From Anomaloglossus baeobatrachus (lineage: Eukaryota > Chordata > Amphibia > Anura > Aromobatidae), in assembly GCF_048569485.1 (NCBI RefSeq), contig NC_134358.1, positions 550,370,097-550,434,096 of the forward strand: DNA of 64,000 nucleotides, in the 5' to 3' direction. The notes under the pieces are model-generated. The model was given only the letters and a program-made list of their open reading frames with translations. It had not been told where the DNA came from and made no database searches. Of this stretch, positions 31,483-42,345 are shown piece by piece. Made by a program: the position numbers and the translations under genes. Numbering within the stretch: the first letter of the stretch is position 1; each line of letters opens with the position of its first letter.

Positions 31483-31902
31483 CACCTGTGGCTCCGTGTC
31501 AGTTGGGGGAATGCGTGCGGGGCCAGAGCGAGCGTGCATTGCGTGAGGGGGGCGGGGCCTGCAGAGAGCCGGGGCGAGAGGCCAATCCGTGGGGGGGGCG
31601 GGGCCATAGCGAACCCAGCGGCCAATCAGCTTTGTGTCACCGTAATGACATGTCACCGTGACACAATGTCACCGTGACACAATTTTGAAGCATGACAGAC
31701 AGACAGACAGAATAAGGCAATTATATATATAGATTCCCACCACACCGTCCCCACTTACATACTGTGACTGTCACACTGCCCCTAATAAACTAAAACACCA
31801 CTCTGCCCTCCCTTATAAACTACTGTATATCCACCACACCTTCCTCGATTATGAAATATGATCTGTACATTGTGAGGAGGGAGCAGCATGATGTGAGGAC
31901 AA

Positions 31903-34900
31903 TGTCCCATGCATACTGTCCCCTCCTCACAATGTCCCATGCATGCTGCCCCCTCCTCACAGTGTCCCATGCATGCTGCCCCTCCTCACAATGTCCCATG
32001 CATGCTGCCCCTCCTCACAATGTCCCATGCATGCTGCCCCCTCCTCACAGTGTCCCATGCATGCTGCCCCCTCCTCACAGTGTCCCATGCATGCTGCCCC
32101 CTCTTCACAGTATCCCATGCATGCTGCCCCCTCCTAACAATGTCTCATGCATGCTGATCCCTCCTCAGTGTCCCATGCATGCTGCCCCCTCATCACAATG
32201 TCCCATGCATGCTGCCCCCTCCTCACAATGTCCCATGCATGCTGATCCCTCCTCAGTGTCCCATGCATGCTGCCCCTCCTCATAGTGTCCCATGCATGCT
32301 GCCCCCTCCTCACAATGTCCCATGCATGCTGCCCCCTCCTCACAGTGTCCCATGCATGCTGCCCCCTCCTCACAGTGTCCCATGCATGCTGCCGCCTCCT
32401 CACAGTGTCCCATGCAGGCTGCCCCCTCCTCACAGTGTCCCATGCATGCTGCCCCCTCCTCACAGTGTCCCATGCATGCTGATCCCTCCTCACAATGTCC
32501 CATGCATGCTGATCCCTCCTCAGTGTCCCATGCATGCTGATCCCTCCTCACAGTGTCCCATGCATGCTGCTCCATCCTCACAGTGTCCCATGCATGCTGC
32601 CCCCTCCACACAGTGTCCCATGCAGGCTACCCCCTCCTCACAGTGTCCCATGCAGGCTGATCCCTCTTCAAAGTGTCCCATGCATCCTGATCCCTCCTCA
32701 CAGTGTCCCATGCATGCTGCTCCATCCTCACAGTGTCCCATGCATGCTGCCCCCTCCACACAGTGTCCCATGCATGCTGCCCCCTCCTCACAGTGTCCCA
32801 TGCATGCTGCCCCCTCCTCACAATGTCCCATGCATGCTGCCCCCTTCTCACAGTGTCCCATGCATGCTGATCCCTCCTCACAATGTCCCATGCATGCTGC
32901 CCCCTCCTCACAGTATCCCATGCATGCTGCTCCCTCCTCACAGTATCCCATGCATGCTGCCCCCTCCTCACAATGTCCCATGCATGCTGATCCCTCCTCA
33001 GTGTCCCATGCATGCTGATCCCTCCTCACAGTGTTCCATGCATGCTGCTCCATCCTCACAGTGTCCCATGCATGCTGCTCCATCCTCACAGTGTCCCATG
33101 CATGCTGCCCCCTCCTGACAGTATCCCATGCATGCTGCCCCCTCCTCACAGTGTCCCATGCAGGCTGATCCCTCCTCACAGTGTCCCATGCAGGCTGATC
33201 CCTTCTCACAGTGTCCCATGCATGCTGATCCCTCCTCACAGTATCCCATGCATGCTGCCCCCTTCTCACAGTGTCCCATGCATGCTTCCCCCTCCTCACA
33301 GTGTCCCATGCATGCTGATCCCTTCTCACAATGTCCCATGCATGCTGCCCCCTCCTCACAGTATCCCATGCATGCTGCTCCCTCCTCACAGTATCCCATG
33401 CATGCTGCCCCCTCCCCACAATGTCCCATGCATGCTGATCCCTCCTCAGTGTCCCATGCATGCTGATCCCTCCTCACAGTGTCCCATGCATGCTGCTCCA
33501 TCCTCACAGTGTCCCATGCATGCTGCTCCATCCTCACAGTGTCCCATGCATGCTGCTCCATCCTCACAGTGTCCCATGCATGCTGCTCCCTCCTCACAGT
33601 ATCCCATGCATGCTGCCCCCTCCTCACAGTGTCCCATGCAGGCTGATCCCTCCTCACAGTGTCCCATGCAGGCTGATCCCTCCTCACAGTGTCCCATGCA
33701 TGCTGATCCCTCCTCACAGTATCCCATGCATGCTGCCCCCTCCTCACAGTGCCCCATGCATGCTGCCCCCTCCTCACAGTGTCCCATGCATGCTGCCCTC
33801 TCCTCACAGTGTCCCATGCATGCTGCCCCCTCCTCACAATGTCCCATGTATGCTGCCCCCTCCTCACAGTGTCCCATGCATGCTGCTCCATCCTCACAGT
33901 GTCCCATGCATGCTGCCCCCTCCTCACAGTGTCCCATGCAGGCTGCCCCCTCCTCACAGTGTCCCATGCAGGCTGATCCCTCCTCACAGTGTCCCTTGCA
34001 TGCTGATCCCTCCTCACAGTATCCCATGCATGCTGCTCCCTCCTCACAGTGTCCCATGCATGCTGCTCCCTCCTCACAATGTCCCATGCATGCTGCCCCC
34101 TCCTCACAGTGTCCCATGCATGATGCCCCCTCCTCACAATGTCCCATGCATGCTGCCCCCTCCTCACAGTATCCCATGCATGCTGCTCCCTCCTCACAGT
34201 ATCCCATGCATGCTGCCCCCTCCTCACAATGTCCCATGCATGCTGATCCCTCCTCACAGTGTCCCATGCATGCTACTCCATCCTCACAGTGTCCCATGCA
34301 TGCTGCTCCATCCTCACAGTGTCCCATGCATGCTGCCCCCTCCTCACAGTGTCCCATGCAGGCTGATCCCTCCTCACAGTGTCCCATGCAGGCTGATCCC
34401 TCCTCACAGTGTCCCATGCATGCTGATCCCTCCTCACAGTATCCCATGCATGCTGCCCCCTCCTCACAGTGTACCATGCATGCTGCCCCCTCCTCACAGT
34501 GTCCCATGCATGCTGCTCCCTCCTCACAGTGTCCCATGCATGCTGCTCCATCCTCACAGTGTCCCATGCATGCTGCCCCCTCCTCACAGTGTCCCATGCA
34601 TGCTGCCCCCTCCTCACAGTGTCCCATGCATGCTGATCCCTCCTCACAATGTCCCATGCATGCTGCCCCCTCCTCACAGTATCTCATGCATGCTGCTCCC
34701 TCCTCACAGTATCCCATGCATGCTGCCCCCTCCTCACAATGTCCCATGCATGCTGATCCCTCCTCAGTGTCCCATGCATGCTGATCCCTCCTCACAGTGT
34801 TCCATGCATGCTGCTCCATCCTCACAGTGTCCCATGCATGCTGCTCCATCCTCACAGTGTCCCATGCATGCTGCCCCCTCCTGACAGTATCCCATGCATG

Positions 34901-37173
34901 CTGCCCCCTCCTCACAGTGTCCCATGCAGGCTGATCCCTCCTCACAGTGTCCCATGCAGGCTGATCCCTTCTCACAGTGTCCCATGCATGCTGATCCCTC
35001 CTCACAGTATCCCATGCATGCTGCCCCCTTCTCACAGTGTCCCATGCATGCTTCCCCCTCCTCACAGTGTCCCATGCATGCTGATCCCTTCTCACAATGT
35101 CCCATGCATGCTGCCCCCTCCTCACAGTATCCCATGCATGCTGCTCCCTCCTCACAATGTCCCATGCATGCTGCCCCCTCCTCACAATGTCCCATGCATG
35201 CTGCTCCCTCCTCACAGTATCCCATGCATGCTGCCCCCTCCCCACAATGTCCCATGCATGCTGATCCCTCCTCAGTGTCCCATGCATGCTGATCCCTCCT
35301 CACAGTGTCCCATGCATGCTGCTCCATCCTCACAGTGTCCCATGCATGCTGCTCCATCCTCACAGTGTCCCATGCATGCTGCCCCCTCCTCACAGTGTCC
35401 CATGCAGGCTGATCCCTCCTCACAGTGTCCCATGCAGGCTGATCCCTCCTCACAGTGTCCCATGCATGCTGATCCCTCCTCACAGTATCCCATGCATGCT
35501 GCCCCCTCCTCACAGTGCCCCATGCATGCTGCCCCCTCCTCACAGTGTCCCATGCATGCTGCCCTCTCCTCACAGTGTCCCATGCATGCTGCCCCCTCCT
35601 CACAATGTCCCATGTATGCTGCCCCCTCCTCACAGTGTCCCATGCATGCTGCTCCATCCTCACAGTGTCCCATGCATGCTGCCCCCTCCTCACAGTGTCC
35701 CATGCAGGCTGCCCCCTCCTCACAGTGTCCCATGCAGGCTGATCCCTCCTCACAGTGTCCCTTGCATGCTGATCCCTCCTCACAGTATCCCATGCATGCT
35801 GCCCCCTCCTCACAGTGTCCCATGCATGCTGCTCCCTCCTCACAATGTCCCATGCATGCTGCCCCCTCCTCACAGTGTCCCATGCATGCTGCCCCCTCCT
35901 CACAATGTCCCATGCATGCTGCCCCCTCCTCACAGTATCCCATGCATGCTGCTCCCTCCTCACAGTATCCCATGCATGCTGCCCCCTCCTCACAATGTCC
36001 CATGCATGCTGATCCCTCCTCACAGTGTCCCATGCATGCTGCTCCATCCTCACAGTGTCCCATGCATGCTGCTCCATCCTCACAGTGTCCCATGCATGCT
36101 GACCCCTCCTCACAGTGTCCCATGCAGGCTGATCCCTCCTCACAGTGTCCCATGCAGGCTGATCCCTCCTCACAGTGTCCCATGCATGCTGATCCCTCCT
36201 CACAGTATCCCATGCATGCTGCCCCCTCCTCACAGTGTCCCATGCATGCTGCCCCCTCCTCACAGTGTCCCATGCATGCTGCTCCCTCCTCACAGTGTCC
36301 CATGCATGCTGCTCCATCCTCACAGTGTCCCATGCATGCTGCCCCCTCCTCACAGTGTCTTATGCATGCTGCTCCCTCCTCACAGTGTCCCATGCATGCA
36401 GCCCCCTCCTCACAGTGTCCCATGCATGCTGCTCCCTCCTCACAGTGTCCCATGCATGCTGCCCCCTCCTCACAGTGTCCCATGCATGCTGCTCCCTCCT
36501 CACAGTGTCCCATGCATGCAGCCCCCTCCTCACAGTTTCCCATGCATGCTGCTCCCTCCTCACAATGTCCCATGCATGCTGCCCCCTCCTCACAGTGTCC
36601 CATGCATGCTTCCCCCTCCTCACAATGTCCCATGCATGCAGCCCCCTCCTCACAGTGTCCCGTGCAGGCTGATCCCTCCTCACAATGTCCCATGCATGCT
36701 GCCCCCTCCTCATAATGTCCCATGCATGCTGCCCCCTCCTCACAGTGTCCCATGCATGCTGCCCCCTCCTCACAGTGTCCCATGCATGCAGCCCCCTCCT
36801 CACAGTGTCCCATGCATGCAGACCCCTCCTCACAATGTCCCATGCATGCTGCCCCCTCCTCACAGTGTCCCATGCATGCAGCCCCCTCCTCACAGTGTCC
36901 CATGCATGCTGCCCCCTCCTCACAGTGTCCCATGCATGCTGCCCCCTCCTCACAGTGTCCCATGCATGCTGCCCCCTCCTCACAGTGTCCCATGCATGCA
37001 GACCCCTCCTCACAATGTCCCATGCATGCTGCCCCCTCCTCACAGTGTCCCATGCATGCAGCCCCCTCCTCACAGTGTCCCATGCATGCTGCCCCCTCCT
37101 CACAGTGTCCCATGCATGCTGCCCCCTCCTCACAATGTCCCATGCATGCTGCCCCCTCCTCACAATGTCCCTC
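31903..37173. repeat. 30-bp satellite, about 175 units
   Basis: Unit: CTCACAGTGTCCCATGCATG followed by CTGCCCCCTC. Variants have GATCCC, GCTCCA, ATCCC or GCAGG; occasional 26-bp units lack CACA (for example near 32,514, 32,994, 33,441, 34,761 and 35,267). A block of about 1.77 kb is duplicated: rare variants at 33,031, 33,751 and 33,991 recur exactly 1766 bp further (34,797, 35,517, 35,757), with indels of whole 30-bp units between. Not coding. Confidence 0.95.
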
Positions 37174-37514
37174 AGATCATTAAACTATTTCTGTACTTAA
37201 GATAAACGTTTTAAGCCATGCCATTTTATTCCTCATTAGGCTGCATCTAGATACGGGAACTTCCATCTCGACTGAAGATATACGACGTCGGACTGACAGA
37301 GCTTTTATATAGCTCTTAAGATAATGTTTTGCGCTCGAGAAACTCAAGAGTAGCTTCACGACGGCAAACATAAAAGTACCTAGATAATGAGATTAACAAT
37401 TAAGCAATTGATCTAGGTGAAACCATTACAACTTTAGCAAAAAATGTTCAAAAGAAATGCAAAAAGAATAAATGACTATCCATGACCCAAGTCAAAGTCA
37501 GCTGCGGATTATTA
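37174..37514. other. No gene seen
   Basis: AT-rich single-copy-looking sequence right of the satellite. Confidence 0.35.
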
Positions 37515-38779
37515 AAACCTTTGTATATGGGACAAAATTCACATAGACACCTCCAAAATCTTGTAGAAGAGTGGGAGACATTATATCTGTAGAGGGGCCA
37601 ACTCCATATTAATGTCTATTGTCGCGCCCAGGGATATGGGGTACTCGGTCCCGGGCAGTATGTATCTTGGGAATGTCACTATGGTGGCCGTTGCCCGGTT
37701 CCGTGCCCTGGGCCCTTTTTTGTAATGGAGGTGTATTTACAGGGGATTAGAGTAATGTTCATATGTGATGCCACTTGCGGTGTTGCGGCGATATATGTGG
37801 AGCCGCCGCTGCAGAATATCACTACTGGGGCTGGTGTTAATTGCAGCCTGGATGGTAGGCCCTCCGCACGCAGGGCAGGGCCCCAGAGGATGGGTGATGT
37901 GACGGACATCGGAAGAAGGTAGTCCACACAGAGATATAGTACAACTGTTTTTTTACTTATTGCTGGTTGGTGGTAACAGGTTACCCAAGGCCGGTTGGTT
38001 TCACCTCCAGGTCATCTTCGTTCCAGTGCCAGTTAGTAATCTGATGCCTTCTTCCCCTGCATCTGTCTCTGGTAAATGGGTCCCCGTGGCGTAGAGCAAC
38101 TGGGGGTCCCCGTCCGGTAGTTTGTCCACCTCTGTCCGCCTGACGGTAGCGTGAACCCTGTTGGGTTGGAGTCTCTGGTCCTGTCCCCGGTTCTCCCTTT
38201 GCTACTGAGTCTTCAGATTTTTAGGGTCAGCAAGGTCCTTGATGGTCCCCTCGCTGTGTAGGTGTTAACAGGTCGGCTTGGAGCTCTTTCCTGTCCTAGG
38301 GTCCTGTACCTCATTGGTGCGTAGTTCCGGGAGCACTTCACCGTACTCCACCGGCAACTACTCTCCTGTGTACCAGGTCACTGTTAACTCGAGTCAGGAA
38401 GTCTCCACACTTCCACCTTCACTCCTCTCCTACTCTTGTCTGACTACTCTCCACAGTCTGCCCCTCCCACCTGGTCAACTAGTGGACTGGTCTGGCTCCA
38501 CCTCTAGGCGGCCATCCATTGGTCCGACACTAGCTTTACACCATTGTATGGGGGATTGTTGGAAAAACTGAGATTATCTAGGTTTTTGATTTTACCGCCA
38601 CTGGTCTCACGGGGCCCTAGGGGGTAGGCCCTGCATCCTTGTGGGGATGCAGAACCTTGTAGCACCCTGATGGCTTCAGGGGCGCTACACTATGAATGTA
38701 GAATGGAAGGTCAGAAAAGTTTCTGGAGGTGTAAGTTGTGGGCTGCCCAATACTTTTGACCATATATTGTACTTTTAAT
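37515..38779 (+). mobile_element. 3' end of a Tc1-like transposon, split by a solo LTR
   Basis: Before the LTR, 37,545-37,619 resembles the last codons and 3' part of a Tc1 transposase (CTCCAAAATCTTGTAGAAGA...CCAACTCCATATTAATG); after it, 38,690-38,779 continues to a terminal-repeat-like end (TTTTGACCATATATTGTA). The LTR lies at a CTAT duplication. Confidence 0.6.
37620..38689 (-). mobile_element. Solo LTR of the dominant clan
   Basis: 1070 bp; on the minus strand begins TGTAGCGCCCC and ends GGGCGCGACA. Target duplication CTAT (37,616-37,619; 38,690-38,693). More diverged from 341-1578 than the 26.5-kb and 48.3-kb copies. Confidence 0.75.
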
Positions 38780-39440
38780 GTATCTTTTCTGATACCTCTG
38801 TTGTTTTTCTTACAGTATATAAACTAGTAAGTCTCTTCGAAGTAATAAACAATCACAAAAGTTCAAAAGATGGTGACGTTCCCCAACAAAGCCTAATGAA
38901 GCCTTTGTATTCATCCTCATGAACAATTAGTTGGAAAATATACAGGTCCTCCCCGTGCTAATTAAACATGTAACTATTTAGAAAATGTTAAAGAGAAGTC
39001 GAAAAGCTAATTGCCGAGTGGTTGGCGGTACATATTGTTTAATTCGAAAAAACAATGTATTTGACTAATGTAAATTGCTTTGATGCTCAGGGACTGATGC
39101 ACTAAAGGGGCGCTTCATGAGAAGACTATAGGAATATCATTGCCACCTGTCAACGAGCGGTTGGGCATGTGCGCAAGAGATGTGTGTTCTCAAGAGGAGC
39201 AATCGTAGGCTCTAATTAGTAGTAAACTTCAATGCATTCACAATGATAACAGGTTGACTTCTAGAATTCATGTTCTCTTTGGTTTACCCCTGGTCAAAAT
39301 TACTGTTATTATGGACAGTTAAGCAAGCTGAAGATGAAATGATCTCTAAAAAGCATAAAGTTAAAGATGACACATTTCCTTTGTAATTTAGGCAAAAAAA
39401 TATATATATTTTCATCTTTTACATTTTCAAATTACCGAAA
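38780..39440. other. No gene seen
   Basis: AT-rich, no long frame and no recognised repeat end. Confidence 0.35.
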
Positions 39441-40542
39441 ATGGACAGATGCAAAAGTGTGGCCTCCCTGCATGGTTAGTACCTAGTAGCACCCCTTTGG
39501 GCAAGTATCACAGCTTGTAAACGCTTTTTGTAGCAGCCAAGAGTCTTTCAGTTCTTGTTTGAGGGATTTTCATCCATTCTTCATTAGAAAAGTTCACGTT
39601 ACGGGAGATTCCTGGCTCGTCTTCTAGTTCTGTGAGATTCCTGACCCGTCTTCTAGTACTGTGTGATTCCTGGCTCATCTTCCAGTTCTGTGAGATTCCT
39701 GGCTCGTCTTCTAGTTCTGTGAGATTCCTGGCCCGTCTTCTAGTTCTGTGAGATTCCTGGCTCATCTTCCAGTTCTGTGAGATTCCTGGCCCGTCTTCTA
39801 GTTCTGTGAGATTCCTGACCCGTCTTCCAGTTCTGTGAGATTCCTGGCCCGTCGTCCAGTTTTGTGAGATTCCATGCTCGTCTTCCAGTTTTGTGAGATT
39901 CCTGGCTCGTCTTCCAGTTTTGTGAGATTCCTGACCCGTCTTCCAGTTCTGTGAGATTCCTGGCTCGTTTTCCAGTTCTGTGAGATTCCTGACCCGTCTT
40001 CCAGTTCTGTGAGATTCCTGGCTCGTCTTCCAGTTCTGTGAGACTTCTGGCTCGTCTTCCAGTTCTGTGAGATTCCTGGCTCGTCTTCCAGTTCTGTGAG
40101 ATTCCTGGCCCGTCTTCCAGTTCTGTGAGATACCTCACCCGTCTTCCACTTCTTTTAGATTCTCGGCTCGTCTTCTAGTTCTGTGAGATTCCTGGCTCGT
40201 CTTCCAGTTCTGTGAGATACCTCACCCGTCTTCCACTTCTTTTAGATTCTCGGCTCGTCTTCTAGTTCTGTGAGATTCCTGGCTCGTCTTGTGTGCACTG
40301 CTCTTTTGAGGTATAACCACAGATTTTCAATGATGTTCAGATCAGGGGACTGTGAGCACCATTGTAAAACCTTCAGCTTCCACCTTTTGAGGTAGTCGAA
40401 GGTGAATTTTGATGTGTGTTTAGGATCAGTATCCATTTGTAGAATCCATTCTCTTTTCAACTTCAGCTTTTTTACGGCAATATTTCTGTGAGAGCTGCTG
40501 GTAGGATTGCTAGAGAGGAAATAAGATCCCCTGCCTGACTGC
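39441..40542 (-). pseudogene. Tc1-like transposase C-terminal half with an expanded minisatellite
   Basis: Minus strand. Catalytic-domain motifs: WILQMDTDPKHTSKF (second Asp region), then QSPDLNIIENLWLYLKRAVH (the third acidic residue, Glu in IIENLW), then RARNLTELE. The family normally runs from NLTELE into an FxxEEWxKIP segment; here NLTELE is followed by about 700 bp of 29-bp repeats and only then by FSNEEWMKIPQTRTERLL (near 39,590). The N-terminal half is absent from this strand. Non-functional. Confidence 0.8.
39595..40290. repeat. 29-bp minisatellite derived from transposase coding sequence
   Basis: Unit GAGATTCCTGGCTCGTCTTC plus CAGTTCTGT, about 24 copies. A block of about 87 bp (three units, with a CACCCGTCTTCCACTTCTTT variant) is itself repeated at about 40,130 and 40,217. 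In the transposase frame one unit reads RNLTELEDEP, the sequence found at that place in the gene. Confidence 0.9.
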
Positions 40543-42074
40543 AAAAGACCTTCAGAAAGATTTAGCAGACTCTGGAGTTGTGGTATATTGTTCTACTGCT
40601 CAGAGACACCGGCACAAATATGGCCTTCTTGGAAGAGTCATCAGAAGAAAACCTCTCCTGCATCCTCACCATAAACTCAGAGTCAGAAGCATGCAAAAGA
40701 ACATCTAAACAAGCCTGGTGCATTTTGGAAACAAGTCCTGTAGACCAATGAGGGTAATGTGACGTGCTGGTCCCGCCATGTGGTCACACACAGAATAGGC
40801 CCCTACACAACACCTTCCCTCACAGGGTTACATCTAGCCAACTAAAGCCTAGTCACCCCCCCCCCCCCCAGGGTAGGACAGGCACACCAGTGGGCGGGAC
40901 CAGGCGGATGGAGAACGCCCACCTAGGGGTCTAGAGAACCCAGGGCGGGAAAAGGAGTAGTGGAAGTAGAAGTTGAGTCGACGTGGTAGTTAAAGTTCAA
41001 GTGAGAGTGGAGGTTGAAGTGAGGAGTAAGAGGAGAAAGTGCAAGTGAAGTCAGAGAGGAAAGGCGTCGGGGTTGGAGCCCCGGTGTACTGGCTAGGTGG
41101 CAGATGGTGGTCCGTGTCTGTCAGGAGACGGGAAGACGGCTGCCGGAGATCCGAGGTGGACCGGGACAGGGTAGGAGCCCGCCAGTACCGACACCGGAGA
41201 ACCAACCCGGAAACCGTGCACAGAGGGGGTACTTGGACCCTGAAGCCAGGACCAGAACCAATGGCCTCGCTAATTAACCAATTGAGGACAGGATTACAGG
41301 TCCTGTCGCACCCAAAGTCCCAGAAAGGCAGACAACAGCCCACCGCGAGGATAGGGCATCCGCCAGGGCCCGGTAGATCCCAAGGGTCAACGTCTGCGGG
41401 CAAGGCTCCCAACAGAAGTACCGGGAGCGGACTCCCATGTTCCATACCGGGAAGTCCACAGAAACAAACAATAGTGCAGAGGAAAGTAACACAGACCATC
41501 ACCCCGGGTGGGGGACCAGAATACACACGGCAGCGGCGGCCGGCCACCGACACCTTGGTTTACCGCTGGACTTGTGTGATTCATTTGACTGTGAGTAAAC
41601 TAACATCCCCCAGTCTGACCGGGCGCGCCGGCCCTTCAAGCCACCATCCTCAGCACAGAGACATTGGGCCACTACCTACGGAGGGGTTAATATGCAGCTG
41701 CTATCCTATCGCCCCTAGTGCTCCCCAACAGCAGCGGTGGTGCTACATCTCACCACACCGTGGGTGGCATCACATAGTACAAACAGCCATCCCCGTACAT
41801 AAACATCCCCTTTTATTCGAAGTGTCCGCGCGACCCCCGGGTCCGGGAAGATCCCTCGAGCCACACTACGGGTCCGGATCTGAGCAGTCTGACTGCTGAC
41901 TTGGGTGCGGCACAGTAAGAGATACCTCTTTGGTCACAATGATTAAAGGTATATGTGGAGAAAAGAGGGCACAGAATTTCAAGAAGAGAACATCCCGCCA
42001 ACCATTAAGCATGGGGGTGGATCAATCATGCTTTGGGTTTGTGCTGCAGCCAATGGCACAGGGAACATTTTATA
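40543..42074 (+). mobile_element. Tc1-like transposon fragment (+), split by a solo LTR
   Basis: 40,543-40,757 encodes a Tc1 transposase stretch on the + strand (KDLQKDLADSGVVVYCS, then RVIRRKPLLHPHHKLR). After the LTR, 41,919-42,074 continues with FGHNDQRYMWR-like and GGGSIMLW motifs. It abuts the minus-strand fragment at 40,543, giving an inverted junction. Stops and frameshifts present. Confidence 0.75.
40758..41914 (+). mobile_element. Solo LTR of the dominant clan
   Basis: 1157 bp, begins TGTGACGTGCTGG, ends GCGGCACA; target duplication GTAA (40,754-40,757; 41,915-41,918). Inserted in Tc1 transposase sequence. Its 286-codon open frame is not conserved in the other LTRs. Confidence 0.82.
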
Positions 42075-42345
42075 GGTATGTGGGGCATCATACTATATGA
42101 TGAGGGTCTGTGAGGATGTCATACGGTGTGATTGGGGTCTTTGAGGGCATCATAGTGCATTGGGGATGTGGAGATACTGTACTGTGTTAGTGTGTACGGT
42201 GTTAGTGGGCTGTGGAGACATACTGTGTGCAGGGAAATGTATGGCGAGGACATCATACTATGGGCATTGTGGGGGCATTCTACAATGTGTGGGGGCATCT
42301 TACTGTATTGGGAACACTGTGGGGACCATGGAATGAATGCCATGT
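42075..42345. repeat. Degenerate GT-rich minisatellite
   Basis: Loose units built on GTGGGGGCATCATACTGTG; no coding content. Confidence 0.5.

Larger units (their letters stand above)
29867..31735. mobile_element. Element with perfect 20-bp inverted ends and tandem-repeat interior
   Basis: AATCTATATATATAATTGCC at 29,867-29,886 is the exact reverse complement of 31,716-31,735. Inside lie a C/T-rich ~30-bp minisatellite (29,888-31,110), five 24-bp units (31,145-31,275), a TG run (31,450-31,480), GC boxes with a CCAAT motif (31,540-31,630) and GACA repeats near the right end. No transposase. Class unresolved: non-autonomous DNA transposon, Helitron-like or Penelope-like are all possible. Confidence 0.55.

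Noticed and set aside
32179-37205. Long open frames (up to ~645 codons) on both strands of the satellite
   Set aside because: The unit is 30 bp, a multiple of three, and lacks stops in most frames, so frames stay open on both strands at once. The peptides are pure repeats.
39508-40138. Two open frames on the minus strand as a host repeat protein
   Set aside because: They are rotating frames of the 29-bp minisatellite within a dead transposase.
41039-41899. 286-codon open frame
   Set aside because: Lies wholly within a solo LTR and is not kept in related LTRs at 341, 26,539, 48,252 or 58,374.
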